From: Ophiobolus disseminans
Lineage: Eukaryota > Ascomycota > Dothideomycetes > Pleosporales > Phaeosphaeriaceae
Direction of reading: 5' to 3'
Length of the DNA stretch: 64,000 nucleotides
Assembly: GCA_010093685.1 (NCBI GenBank)
Contig: MU006241.1
Coordinates: 712,148 to 776,147, forward strand
Shown here in pieces: positions 1 through 10,827 of this stretch. The notes beneath the pieces were generated by a model. That model saw nothing but the letters and a program-made list of their open reading frames with translations, made no database searches and had not been told where the DNA came from. Each line of letters opens with the position of its first letter. Positions within the stretch are counted from its first letter, which is position 1. The translations under genes were made by a program, and so were the position numbers.

Positions 1-907
1 GGCTGATTGCTCGATAGCTTCGACTGGTGCAGGTCGCTCGGCAGTCGCTGGTGATGCGGCCTGCTTCACCTCGAGCTTTCGTGACGGAATATCGGGCGGG
101 GGAGGATCGTCATCCTCGACCAGGTCTAAGACCCTGTTGGTCCTTGATCGTAGCCAGTCGACGTCCGATACAGGACCAGAGTCAGCCGGGGCTTCTTCCT
201 CGACACCGTCAATCTCGCTGCCGGTCTGCGTGGGTTTGTCTTGTATCCCACTGATAGCGTGCTCTGCTTCCACTGGCGCATTGTCTGTTGCTGGGTTTGC
301 TGTCTCGGCCGTCTTCGGTTTCTTCGTGATGACCTGATATTCGCCGTCACTCTCGTCTTCCGGCACGACCACTTCCGGAACAGGCTCGTTGACTGCAGCG
401 ACTGAGCCACACATCTGTGTATCGCCATTGGTCCATATGTTTGTCTTGGAGGGCGCCTGGTAGACCTGCAAGAACTCCTTGAGCTTCGGATCCTGTGCCT
501 GCTCGGCCTGTTCTCGCTTCCGTTTGAGGGCATTTTCCTGCAGTGGCGCTATGTACTCGTCGTTCTGGGGCGCATTCTTCTCGAGTCTCTGCTGCCGCCG
601 CGACTTGGGCAGCTCTTTGTCGGCAATCTGCATCCTCGTGAGCGGGACCCGGGACGTTGGTCGTAATAATGGCAATGCTTACCGGCCGCGCGATCTCGGC
701 GTAGATCTTGGTAAGGTTAATAAAGGTCTTATTGAAGTACTTGACGGCCTTGGTGGCGTCTTCGGGCGTCTTGTAGCCGACATATCCTATGCGGCGGTGG
801 GGGAAGAACTTCACGTCGGTCACAGGGAACTTGGCGAAGTGCTTCCGCACGTCGTCCTCGGTGAACCTGGGCGGCAATCCGCGCACAAATATGCGCGACG
901 ACTCCAT
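1..907 (-). CDS. MRD1: MRD1-like multiple RRM protein, 5' part (gene runs off the left edge)
   Basis: N-terminal 284 codons of a Mrd1/RBM19-type protein. In that family the protein carries five to six RRMs and acts in the nucleolus in 35S pre-rRNA processing and small-subunit assembly. Exon 1 is 907-683 and exon 2 is 627-1 (open at the edge), with a 55-bp intron (628-682, GTAAGC...CAG). The ATG at 907 gives the family N-terminus MESSRIFVRGLPP; upstream in-frame codons hold no ATG. RRM1 spans about residues 4-75 (RNP2-like IFVRGL, RNP1-like RIGYVGYK). After the intron comes the typical charged linker (KSRRQQRLEKNAP, then a KRKREQ stretch) and an acidic, low-complexity segment. The remaining RRMs lie outside the window. 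It is head-to-head with the LC8 gene, 257 bp apart. Family assignment is firm; function is from the family. Confidence 0.9.
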
Positions 908-1164
908 TGGCGAGTGTTGTGATGGTGAGGAAGCAGAAGCCGTTCGCAGCTCTGGCGTATCCAAAATTTACAAAATCGGCGCTAAGGTGGGCAATAGCGC
1001 ATGAGATCGCTCGGCGGCACCTGCACCTCCGCCGGCGGCAGTAGCAGCACCTCGAACACTGCCGCCCTGCACTCGACAGACAACACCCAGACGCAACTTG
1101 AAATCGACAGTCCCAGCGCCACACTTCCTCGGCCCATTATCTGCATACCCTTGAAATCGACAAC

Positions 1165-1788
1165 ATGGCAAGCGAGAAGTCGGATACGCATAAGCCCGAG
1201 GGTGAGACCCCTATCCCTATGCTCTTTGTATGGTTCACGGCACGTGCTAACATTGTTAACAGCCCAGATCAAGTCTGCGGACATGGTATGCTCCCATGAT
1301 AGTCCTTCATGAGCGACCTCTAATCTTGACCCACAGAGCGAGGAGATGCAGGCTGAGGCTATCGATGTCGGTGAGTTCATCCAGTCCCATGTTCAACCGC
1401 ATGAAATACTTAGCTAGCGTAGCAAACTCGGCCATGGAGCAGTTCACCATCGAAAAGGTGAGTCGGGATTATCTGACAATCCCTGCGAAAAGTTGGCAGA
1501 AATTTGCGTACTGATGTCTGATGTGCAGGACATTGCTCAATACATCAAGAAAGAGGTAAGCAAGCTATTGGCACTAGGCAACCTGTATACTGACTCCAGC
1601 CCAGTTCGATAGTCGCAAGGGCGCAACATGGCACTGCATTGTGGGCAGGAACTTTGGAAGCTTTGTCACTCATGGTCCGTCCTTCTCCTTACACCTAAAC
1701 AAGAAACGGCTGACCATGTGCAGAGACGAAGCACTTCATCTACTTCTACCTCGGCCACTGCGCCATTCTCCTTTTCAAGACTCAATAA
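1165..1788 (+). CDS. dynein light chain LC8 (DYNLL type), seven exons
   Basis: A 96-residue LC8 light chain: a homodimeric hub that binds short linear motifs and is part of cytoplasmic dynein. Exons: 1165-1201, 1263-1285, 1337-1370, 1423-1457, 1529-1555, 1605-1674, 1724-1788. Introns are 49-71 bp and all phases join cleanly. Diagnostic segments are EEMQAEAIDVANSAMEQFT, DIAQYIKKEFD, TWHCIVGRNFGS and ETKHFIYFYLG. The usual length of the family is about 90 residues, so the protein is complete. The ATG at 1165 is the only one in frame at the start. Six introns in a 291-bp coding sequence is dense, although LC8 genes in filamentous fungi are generally intron-rich. The last donor is GTCCGT. Identification is very secure. 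Confidence 0.95.
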
Positions 1789-2425
1789 GCTAGGTTCGAC
1801 TCGCCCGTCCCCAGAGATCGACCAACCACTCTTATTGATGCCGCCGTTACATTAGGCCTTCAGTGCTGGCGTGGCTTGGAATTCCACAGACGCTGGACGG
1901 TTGGACTGCTTTCCTTGCGTTGGTCAAAATAATTTCATGGCGTTAAGCGCAGGAGTCGGGCACTGCCTTTGTCATTCTAGCAGCAGGCGGGGGCCGTGAG
2001 GTCTCACATTGAACGACTTAGTTATTTTCCAAAAACATCAATAACTGAGGCTAGTATCAAAGCGACGATACCCATCATACATGTCCATGATTGTATTTCT
2101 TCCGGTGACCAACAATCGCTGTCAAGCATGACCATACAACACGAGAAGTGCATCTCGGCAAGTGTGGCGCAGGCGGTGACGCGCACGTCTCTCTCGGCGC
2201 CAATGCCTCGCAAATGCATAACACGACCTGCACATCTCTCGCCCCCATATCCCAACTGCCACATATAACCTTCTCATCCGCCGTAATCGACGTCGCGACA
2301 CTACTCCGCATCTCACCCGTCCATCAACAACACCCTTACTATAGGTCGCCACCCAAAGATCTCCAGACGCGCATCACATCCGACCATAGCCTTCTGCGCA
2401 CCACCGGCGCATACACCCCACAGCC
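1789..2425. other. intergenic, LC8 to zinc-ribbon gene
   Basis: 637 bp holding the LC8 3' UTR and the zinc-ribbon promoter. Short open frames on both strands have no coding character. I see no RNA gene or repeat. Confidence 0.6.
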
Positions 2426-2906
2426 ATGTTCTTCTTCTTCACGTGCGGCACACATGGTCCGTCTTTCCCTCCAGCACGAGACACATTCACAAACTAACCT
2501 CCCAACCCAGTCTTCAATTCCGCCCTCTCCGGCGCAGAACACATCACCGTACAATGCCAAAACTGCGGTAACTTCTCCGGCCGCGTCCGTCTCCCCGATC
2601 CATCATCCCTCCTAAATATTCCACGCCACTAACACACATATCCAGGTAATGAAGCGCTGGGAATGGTTCACATTCTGCTTCGTGCCCATCGTACCCTTCT
2701 CGCTCAAGCCGCGCCACGAGGTCGGATGCCACATCTGCAACTTCGGCCAGGACGTCAAGTACAGGCCGGACGTGCAGCAGCAGATAGCAGGCGGAGGTGG
2801 AGGCGGTCAGGCGCCTGCGGTCATGATGCATGGTGGGCAGCAGGGAGGTGGTGGCGGCGGCGGCGGCTACGGACCGCCGCCGCAGGGAGTGCCGCAGTAC
2901 AAGTAA
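2426..2906 (+). CDS. small zinc-ribbon protein with glycine-rich tail
   Basis: A 121-residue protein from three exons: 2426-2456, 2511-2584, 2646-2906. It starts MFFFFTCGTHG, continues with the pair CQNCG, the aromatic segment RWEWFTFCFVPIVPFSLKP, and a second pair CHIC, and ends in a Gly/Pro-rich tail. This is the layout of the small fungal zinc-ribbon family (zinc-ribbon 15-like), which has no assigned biochemical role; metal binding is inferred from the paired cysteines. Both introns begin GTCCGT and contain CTAAC branch points. The exons join in phase only with these borders, and the joined product restores the conserved order. The C-terminal repeat region (about residues 76-115) is low complexity and probably disordered. 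Confidence 0.82.
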
Positions 2907-3348
2907 AAGGGAAGACAAAGGTGGTGGCCAATGCCTCTTGAGGGAGGGATTTTCGCGGTGCTTGGAGCAATTGAGGGCGAGGCGATATCTTTTTTCTCTG
3001 TGCGTTTCCTTGACTTTTCATGCTGCAACGGCGTTTTGGTTGCGACTAGATACCAGACAGTGCTTCATTTCCTTGACCCTGAGTTTATCGAATCGTTCCT
3101 ACGCCATCCGGCAACTCGTATGTCTTCACGTGTTTCAATATCCTCAAGTCATGAGTTGTCAGTTCCATCACTGTGTTTCAGATGTCTTAACAAGTATGCA
3201 TTAACTCTGCCAACTGCATGTACTACAAGAGAGGTTCTACTCGTCTAACCCAATACCCCATTTTCCCTCCCAGTGAGCTACCACAAGAAGCGATACCAAA
3301 CAGACAAGCAAGCGAGTGTCTTCCTCCAGTACTCCCCTTCGCCTCCAA
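2907..3348. other. convergent 3' intergenic region
   Basis: 442 bp between the convergent zinc-ribbon gene and the next minus-strand gene. It should hold both 3' UTRs. No further gene or repeat seen. Confidence 0.6.
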
Positions 3349-5991
3349 TCAGTCACCCCTCATGCGCGGCATGTCCAAATCCTCCACCTCTTCACCATCC
3401 ACTTCCCCACCTCTCTCCTTCTTACTCAACGGGCTCCTATCCCGCTCACCACCCAGTGTACCTTGTCTCTTCCTCTTACCCACCGGTTCAAACTCCTTCG
3501 CAATCGGGCTCAGCGACTGGCCTCCGTGAAGGTCCAAAGGTGCACCCAAAGCACGAGCAACCTCGAGCCCCATGTCTGAGTCATTGACATGAGCGTCGAA
3601 GCCGCCGAATTCTGCACCCAGGGCGCAGTACAGATTTTGCTCAGCGCGAGCGGTGCTGTCCAGGCTTGACATACCGGCCTTGTGGTTTGGCTTAAAAGGC
3701 GAGAGCTTGGTGGCGTCCAGCCGTTCATCATTGCTTAATGTGGGATCGATAGCGTCGACGTCTATAATCTCAACAATGTCCGGAATCCTCTTGGGTGGCA
3801 TGCTGGGCGTGCTATGTGTAGGCGCATTGGGAAAGTTCCTAGCGGTGAGCTTCTGTGGGCTCATCGGTGGAAGAAGACTTTGGTCGTGTCGCACCTCATA
3901 CTCGGAAAGATTGGATGAGTTTTGTGCCAGGCCTTCTTTCCTGCTCCTGATACCTCCAGTATCGGAGGGTATATGCGCTGGGCCATGCTTGCCATGAGCT
4001 CTCGGAGGAGCTGGTATTCCGCCTGCCTTGTATTGATTAAAGCTTGAAAACACTGAGGATCCATCCCTATCTCTCAATGACGTATCAGCACCCCATTCTG
4101 GAAGCTTCGGAAACGGATGAGGCGTTGAAGCACCATTGACGTGGGGAAGTGGCGTCGGCATCCGTGACTGCGAAGGCGGACAATTCTCCTTGTTGCTAGA
4201 TGCAGACGGGTGGTATAGCATACTTGGTGGCATGGTGTGGAAGTTAGATGCATGAGGCTTGTCCGGTGATGGTTTGTTAGATGCATTGCGGAGGGTCGCG
4301 TTAAGGTCAGGATATGATGACTTGCGAGCAAGTGCGGCGGCAGAAGGTTTGCCGGTAACTGGAAGACTACCCATTTTTGGCGGATAATACGCGTGAGCAG
4401 TGGATGGCCGAGGGATATAGTCATTGTACTGGGGAGCCATGTTCATCTGCAAGCCGGGCTGCCTCTTGGGTGGGCTGATGGCGTCGATGATTTGTCCGAA
4501 CTGGTCGTCTCGAAGTGTCAAAACAACCTGCCTATCTTTCTCTTTCCTCTGGCGCTGACGCTGATCGTCCCACCCTGACTCGGCACGGTGCTGATACTTC
4601 ATGGGCGGCTTTGTCCAAGGAGGCCGAGGCTTGGGATGTGTTGAGGTGAACACACCATCTCCCATGAACATGTCGGCGCTCGGGTTGGACGCGGTTCGCT
4701 GAGTCGACCACGAGTCTAGGCTAGCGTTGTCGTGACTATCATGGAAGGATCCAAGAGAGTCATCCCATATGCCTGGTCGACCAACGCCTCTCGCACCTGG
4801 CGGCGGCTTCGCAAAATGTGGGAAGGGCGGTGGATGCGAGTTCGGCCTCTGTAGCGGTTCAGGTTTGTGATTATTCGGAAAGGTCGACATGGAGGTGCGC
4901 GATAACGGTGATTGCATATGAACATCGTCCTGGTGGACATCGCGAGTCTTGACAGCTCTTACATGTGCGTCAGTGAAGTCTGAAGATGTGCTGCTACCTT
5001 CATCTGCACTTCGAAAGTACAATGGGTTGCGTATAGGCCACGAGATGCCTGCTTGCTCCAGTACATCTACTGTAGGTCAGAAGATGTATCAATCAAGTGT
5101 TCCTTCTTTGCACACCTTTGGAAGCATGCTGAAAGGAGAAGCAGACAATCTCGTTGGAGAAGCCCAGTTCTAGCTCTCCTGGACTGCTGTTCCTTGGCAT
5201 CAACTGTTCCGACAGCACGATGTTGATCCTTCCACTTGTGTCACGAGACTTCCACGTAGTCTGCATCAAAGTATGCTGATGAAACGGGGGAAAGCCGAGA
5301 CGTGCTTTCTGTTGATTCGTACGATGCTCGGAGGATGCGATGGTCCGCTTCTCATGTGCTGTTGAAGATTAGCATGCATTCTCGTTACTGTAACGTTGAT
5401 GCCTTACCAATTTCTTGAGGCCACTTGGACCCCACGTCGAAGAACCCACGGCTATGCTGAATCAGCGTGCCGATCACCACAGCTCCAAGCTCAAGCATAG
5501 CTCACAAGACTCTCGTTCCATCTACGACAACCTGCACCATGTACACAATCTTCTGGCTTGGCTTTCGTCGTGACTCAATAATAGCCGAAGGCCTAGCCGT
5601 GGTGGTCCACGAGTGTACCGAGATACGGAAAGGCGTCGATGGCGGGAGGGAATTGATGTAGCATGTTAGAGTAGGCGATTGCTGGCCTTCTGCATCAATA
5701 GATGGTCAGTGGAAGGGTGTAGATGAGCAAGGCTGAGCCTCAAAACGTGTTCGCCGTTGAGGGCAACTTACTCGCGTCTTGTGTAGTATAACAAGCGGTC
5801 TTGAACTCCTGGATGGGAACATGTGAGTCTCTGGGGAAGAGAATCACGTCCCAGTCGTCGTACCGCATGGCGGTCACGCAGTTGCTGCTATTCCAATCCA
5901 AGAGGCAAAGCTGGCGACCTAGACGCAGTGTCGATGATGTGGATGAAGACGTTAAGAAGAAAGGAGCGTCTGCCCGAAGGTAAGGGCACAT
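3349..5991 (-). CDS. uncharacterised fungal protein with KEN-box and SIM-like motifs
   Basis: About 803 residues from five exons: 5991-5772, 5689-5506, 5451-5408, 5358-5116, 5069-3349 (introns 82, 54, 49 and 46 bp). The first ~230 residues form a compact domain (DDWDVILFPRDSHVPIQEFK, TPFRISVHSWTTT, KIVYMVQVVVDGTRVFRG), a beta-rich arrangement reminiscent of fungal DUF7918-type domains; I am not certain of that link. The rest is Pro/Ser-rich and likely disordered. Visible short motifs are NKENCPPSQ, which matches a KENxxP APC/C degron, and VEIIDVDAID, which resembles a SUMO-interacting motif. A basic GKRKRQ lies near the C-terminus (possible nuclear signal). The start is uncertain: ATG at 5991 is used, ATG at 5868 is also in frame, and an extra 5' exon cannot be excluded. 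No function assigned. Confidence 0.65.
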
Positions 5992-6489
5992 ATAAGCGGG
6001 CAGGCCCAGGGTCCGTTGTGAGGAAGGTGCGATGATCGCAGCCGAGGAACCAAGAGGCGATCAAGTGAACCTTGCAAGACCAACTCACAGGCCCAATAAA
6101 CTCAACCACAAACGCCCGAGTAATTCATTAGCAAAGGATGTGGTTCCTCCTTAGGCCAGGTATTCGCCTGTTCGACATCAAAGTGACTCGTGACATGACC
6201 ATCTCTTTGGAACAAGGACAAGAATCTTCTTCTCTCATTATAGTACATGGCCTTTATCCTCATAATAATATATCTTTAGCTCAAATCCACATGATAAAGC
6301 TGACTTGTGGCTCTTTTGTGGATAAGTGCACCGCACTCGCATGCTCGCCAGACGCCACGCTAAACGGCAATGATTCCCATCCCTGTAAAGACTTGCGCCG
6401 TGATCTAATGATGCTGAACCATGTTCCATGCTATGCCAACAAGAAAAGAGCATACAGGCATCTGCGTCGAGCGTTGAAGAGATGTGCGT
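5992..6489. other. intergenic region
   Basis: About 500 bp between two minus-strand genes: the promoter side of the KEN-box gene and the 3' side of the RRM gene. It becomes AT-richer around 6230-6300. No gene seen. Confidence 0.5.
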
Positions 6490-8742
6490 CTATGGCAGCT
6501 GGTGCGCAAAGGCACTGTTTTCGTACGATCCACTCATACCGTTGCCGTTCGAGCTGGGGCGGCCGCTGTAGGGGGTGCCAACACCCGGGCTCATGGCGCC
6601 GCTGAACGCGGAGCTGTTTGGAAGGTTCGAAGGTCCACCGCTACCCATGAAAGCTGGGGATCCCGGTTGCTGCTGATACGGCAAGTTGCTGCAGTAGTGC
6701 TGTTAGCCGCTATTGCAAGTAGATGTTGTGGAACTGTGACGGAGTGACAAGCGCAAAAGAAGCTCGATAGACAAGTACACGCGCGACATGACAGAGGCCA
6801 TAACCAATCAAACAAGCAACAAGCACGAAACAATGATGCGCATGGAAAACATATAGAATGAACCATGGAATTGGAAAGATAGCCAATCATAGAACCGTAG
6901 TAGCACACATTGGCAAAGGAAAGATCGGGCAGTGGAGAGGAAAGCGGCATCCGACCCGTGCAAGGCTCGCTAAGCTACATCCCCCAATGCTCCCTAGAAG
7001 GAGAATAGTAGCCAGCTCCAAAAGAAAACCCGCGGGCAGAAAGATGACCTGTTATACAAAGACTCCCTTTTAAGGCCCTCCAGCAATATGGTGTCGTGAG
7101 ATTGAAGCATGAGAGAACTTTTGGAGAACCGCCCAAGTATAGAAAGAACCAAATCGCTCGAGAGTCGTGAAGACGGTCATGAAAGATGTCATTGCAAGAA
7201 GCCAACGGAGTGGACCATGGATGAAGCGCCGTGCAAGGAAGAGACAGAGAAAGAACGCGCTTACTGTAGCATGCTTAGCGTGGATCAGAGAGTGTTCGGG
7301 AAGGGGGGTCATACCTTCATGGGAGCGTAGCCGCCGCCAAAGTGTTGAGGAGGCATGCCCATACCTGGGCCGTAGACAGGCGGCGGGGGTGCAGGGCGGT
7401 AGGGAGTGCCGGCGGGGCCCGAGTTGTTCTGCGAGCGACCCCAGCTGAGACGAACACGAGAGTTACCGATGGGGTAGCCTTGCATCTGGTTGATGGCCAT
7501 CTCTGCGGCGTGACGCTGCACGAACTGCACGAAACCGCATCCCTTGCCTGGCGGAATCTTGACGTAGGTGATCTCACCAAAGCCCTGGAAGAAGGAGCGG
7601 AGCTCGTCCTCGGTCACGTAGCCAGAGAGACCGCCGACGAAGACGGTTGTGTTGTTGGGATCCGTGAACTGGTTCATGGGCTGGGGCGCGCCGTAGTAGC
7701 CCATGGGAGGAGCGCCCATGGAGTACATGCCCATGCCGCCCGGGCCTCCGCCGCCACCGCCGCCGCCTTGCTGCATGCCCATACCGCCGGGTCCGCCAGG
7801 ACCGCCGCTCTTGTTCTTGGGTGTTGCGGTGCTGATGCGCATTGGCCGGTTGCCGCAGTAGACGCCCTGCATCTCTGTAAGGGCCTTCTGTTGGTCCTCC
7901 TCGCTGGCGAAGCGGACGAAACCGTAGCCGCGCGACATTCCGGAGATGGGGTCGGACATGATCTTGGCGGACTTGGTCGACTGGTACTTGTTCTGGAAGA
8001 GCTGGACCAGGACGAACTCGGTCACCTCGGGGCCGAGGTCGCCCACGAAGATGCTATACTCGGGGCCGCGCTCGTCGCGGCTATTTCTGTGGGTTAGCCG
8101 CCGGTCGTGGGCCTGCAAGAGAACGTCGCACTCACCTTCTATCCGCGAGACCGCCGCCGCTGGCCCAGTTGAGCTTGAAGGGGCGGTTTGAGTTGGGGAT
8201 GAGCTGGCCGTTGAGGCCCAGGGCCTTACCCGCGGCCTCGGCGGTGGAGAAGTCGACGAAGCAGTAACCAGCGTTGCTGCTACATGTTAGTTAGCCCACA
8301 CCGAGATGGCCTGGCCTGTGATTTGCCCGCTTACCCGGAGAACTTGTCGCGGATCATCTTGACGTTGACAGTCTCGCCCATGTTGTACCAGATGCTGCGC
8401 ACGAAGTTCTCGTCGATCCAGGGCTCGAGCTCGCCCATCCTGTGCCTGTCAGCATCGCGTCTTGCGCAAACGTAATTCGCCGCTGCCGCTGTCGCATTGT
8501 GTCGCGCGCAGTGGTGTCGCGACGCGCGGGAGGGGCAAGTTGGGGACTCACCAGAGCGTCGTCTTGCCGGCGCCGGACTGGCCGTCGGGGCCACCGGCGC
8601 TGCCCGGCGGGCCCATGCCGCCCTGGGGCGCGAAGCCGTTGCCGGAGGCGTCCATTTGCTGGAGGTCGGGCTGGGAGCCGGCCTGGTTGGGCTGCTCGCC
8701 CGTGGGCTGGCCCTGGAACTGGTCGTAGTTCTGAAAGCTCAT
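6490..8742 (-). CDS. three-RRM RNA-binding protein, Nam8/Ngr1/Csx1 (TIA-1) type
   Basis: Exons 8742-8552, 8439-8335, 8279-8136 and 8086-7315 are secure; a fifth, 6699-6490, is likely. RRM1 begins with the Nam8/Ngr1 signature TLWMGELEPWIDENFVRSIW (about residues 61-145), RRM2 with SIFVGDLGPEVTEFVL (about 165-240) and RRM3 with TTVFVGGLSGYVTEDELRSF (about 298-370). A Gly/Met-rich linker separates RRM2 and RRM3; the N-terminus is Gln/Gly-rich. Such proteins bind U-rich RNA in mRNA stability control or, for Nam8, U1-snRNP splicing; which applies here cannot be read from sequence. If the intron from 7314 is not removed, the protein ends one codon after PMK (405 aa). If a 615-bp intron (6700-7314) is spliced, it gains a Pro/Gly/Ser-rich tail ending FAHQLP (about 473 aa). 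The ATG at 8742 gives MSFQNYDQFQ. Confidence 0.85.
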
Positions 8743-10071
8743 GGCTGCGGTGGGAGCAGGTCAGGAGGGGTAAAGACCGGGTTGAGTGGGCAGGGAAAGG
8801 GGCGGAGTAAGGGTATCGAGCTCTAAATATGATAGAAGAATCGAAGTAGTCGTGCTGGGACGGTCTGCGGGGGAGCAATTGTTAGCGTTGGCGAGCTGGC
8901 GCACAATAGCACGGGCGGCGGGGCGCGAGGTGAGGGCGGGTCGAGGGGTCCGAGGCAGCAGGGCGCACTTACCGGCGCAGGCCGAGGGCGCTCTATCACT
9001 GCAGGTGAAGCGGTGCCGTCGAAGGCGCGTGGTGCACACGGAAGGAGTACAGGCGCAGATGCTGCGGGCGCGGGCGGGCAGGCAGGCAACCTCAGGTCAA
9101 GCACTGGACAGCGCAAGCTAGGAGACAGGAAACGCCGGCTCGAGCACCGAAAGACTGGGACGGACAGCGACAGTGAGCGAGGGGCCGTGGAGGTCGAGGA
9201 TGCAGTATCTGGCGGGCGGTCAGTAGGTGTGCAGGTGAGGTGACGAGGCGCAGAGGTCACATGCGCCGTGTTGCACAGGGTCACGAAGCGTTTGCTGGGG
9301 GCGCGTGTGAGGGCAGAACAGAGGCAGGCCGTGAACGCAACCCACCGCTCGCATCGCAGCATGGCGATGCCGCTCGCTCATGCACGTCACAGCCGACGTG
9401 CCAAGACGAGATGAAAAAATTATGAAGACATGGGCGTGCACATACCGAACAAGAGCGTGAAAGACTAATCGGAAGATCCAACACCACAACGGAAAAGAAC
9501 ACAGAGGAGAGGGCAGCGCGCAGGACGAGCTGAGGTCGTGTATCGGTGTATAAGAGACGAGGTGGGGTAACAGAAGAGAGGAGAGAATTGCTGAGCTGAG
9601 CCGAACCAGCCGCACCGATCCTTTCCAAGGTTTCCCACAGGCCGCACTAGCGATTTGGCGCACCGAACCTGGGGACGATGGCGCGCAGCTCAGGGGGCGG
9701 AAACAAGCTTTCGAGATCGCCGGGCGCCATTGTGAGTGGTTCATACGTGGGATCACTATGACTTGCATGCATCGCATATTCACGCCCCGCCTGCCTTCCT
9801 CCAGGGCTTGCAGACGACGTGGTTTGTGCGTGCATTTCCCTTTCGGTAGTGGCCGTGCTACACAGAAGCTTCCAGAGAACATCCAACGTACATATGCAGT
9901 CTACGGTACGTTGAGAGGCAGCTGGCATTTCAACCAACGTGGCCTCTTTAATCCTGTCGTCACTCCCATCTAGTACCGGGGTCTACATGGTAGATTTGAA
10001 AATACCAGGGTCGACATGGTAGACTTGAAATTCAATGGTATTGCCATCCACTACAAAACGATCCCTCTCCT
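8743..10071. other. long intergenic region / leader of the RRM gene
   Basis: 1.33 kb between the RRM gene start and the scytalone dehydratase stop. It is GC-rich with C/T-biased minus-strand tracts (8760-9600), as expected for a long 5' UTR and promoter. Open frames here (for example 9220-9882 minus) lack ATG-supported, protein-like sequence. No gene called. Confidence 0.5.
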
Positions 10072-10726
10072 CTAGCTGCTCTCTTTGGGCGCTTCCGCCG
10101 GAATCCCGCTCGCAGCTTTGGCCTCGCCAAACGAATCGCGTCCGTCCGCAAACACCTTGTCGAAGTCGTACTCGAACCATCTGATATCCGGGCTCAACCC
10201 CGCAAACTTCCACTCGCCCTCGACCTTCTTGTACCAATGCGTGTTGGCGCTATGTGCGTGGCCCTTGACCGCGACCTGCGACCGCGTCTCGTCGGTGTAT
10301 CTCTGATGAGGCACGCGCAGCTGGTGGTAGCCTGTCATCTCGTCCTCTGCCGTCTTCTCCCACCGCGTGCCGCCGATGAAATGCTGCGTCTTGAGGAGAG
10401 GGTTGCCTAGCACTGCGGGGTCGGAGGCCATGGTGACAAATTCGTCCGCCGGCATAGCTTCCCAGATCTTGTCCAGAAAGGAGCGGTAGTCGATTCTTAA
10501 AGTCGGTGCGATGCACTTGCTGAGGCGGTCCCAGTCCTGGACGATGTGAGCGACTGGCTCCGAGTGTGTTGAGGATGACCGACCTTGCTATCGTAGCTAT
10601 CTGCCCACTCGTAGCATGCCGACTGGCAGCCCATGACATCTGTGGCCAGTCAGTCTGCTGGTAGGAGACGGCGGTTCTCTAAATCAACTAACCGTCGAAG
10701 GTGGGCTTCAGCTTCTGTTCAGACAT
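10072..10726 (-). CDS. SCD1: scytalone dehydratase (DHN-melanin pathway)
   Basis: A 184-residue scytalone dehydratase, which removes water from scytalone to 1,3,8-trihydroxynaphthalene and from vermelone to 1,8-dihydroxynaphthalene on the way to DHN melanin. Exons: 10726-10693, 10639-10584, 10536-10072 (introns 53 and 47 bp). Active-site residues known from the rice-blast enzyme are all visible: Tyr and Asp in YEWADSYDSKDW, Tyr in RIDYRSFLDKIWEAMPA, His in TQHFIGGTRWEK, His in GYHQLRVPHQRY, and Ser/Asn in GHAHSANTHWYKK. Length fits the family (about 170-190). The ATG at 10726 starts MSEQKLKPTFD. A TATA-like element lies about 95 bp upstream. No polyketide synthase or naphthol reductase lies within the window. 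Confidence 0.97.
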
Positions 10727-10820
10727 GGTTGATAATGTGTAGTATGAATTTCTGTAATGGATGTGGTATTGCTTCGTAAGACGGGCTTAACTAGTTTTCG
10801 TACCGTCTCTTTCTTGTTGC

Positions 10821-10827
10821 CTTTATA
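10821..10827 (-). promoter_or_regulatory. TATA-like element of the scytalone dehydratase promoter
   Basis: TATAAAG on the minus strand about 95 bp upstream of the ATG, with a second TATATA-like stretch just upstream of it. Placement fits a fungal core promoter; not proven. Confidence 0.4.

Noticed and set aside
7342..8097. 251-codon plus-strand open frame
   Set aside because: Antisense to the RRM exons; no domain.
9220..9882. 220-codon minus-strand open frame in the RRM gene upstream region
   Set aside because: Cys/Ser/Pro/Arg-rich without protein-like pattern; better explained as leader or promoter sequence.
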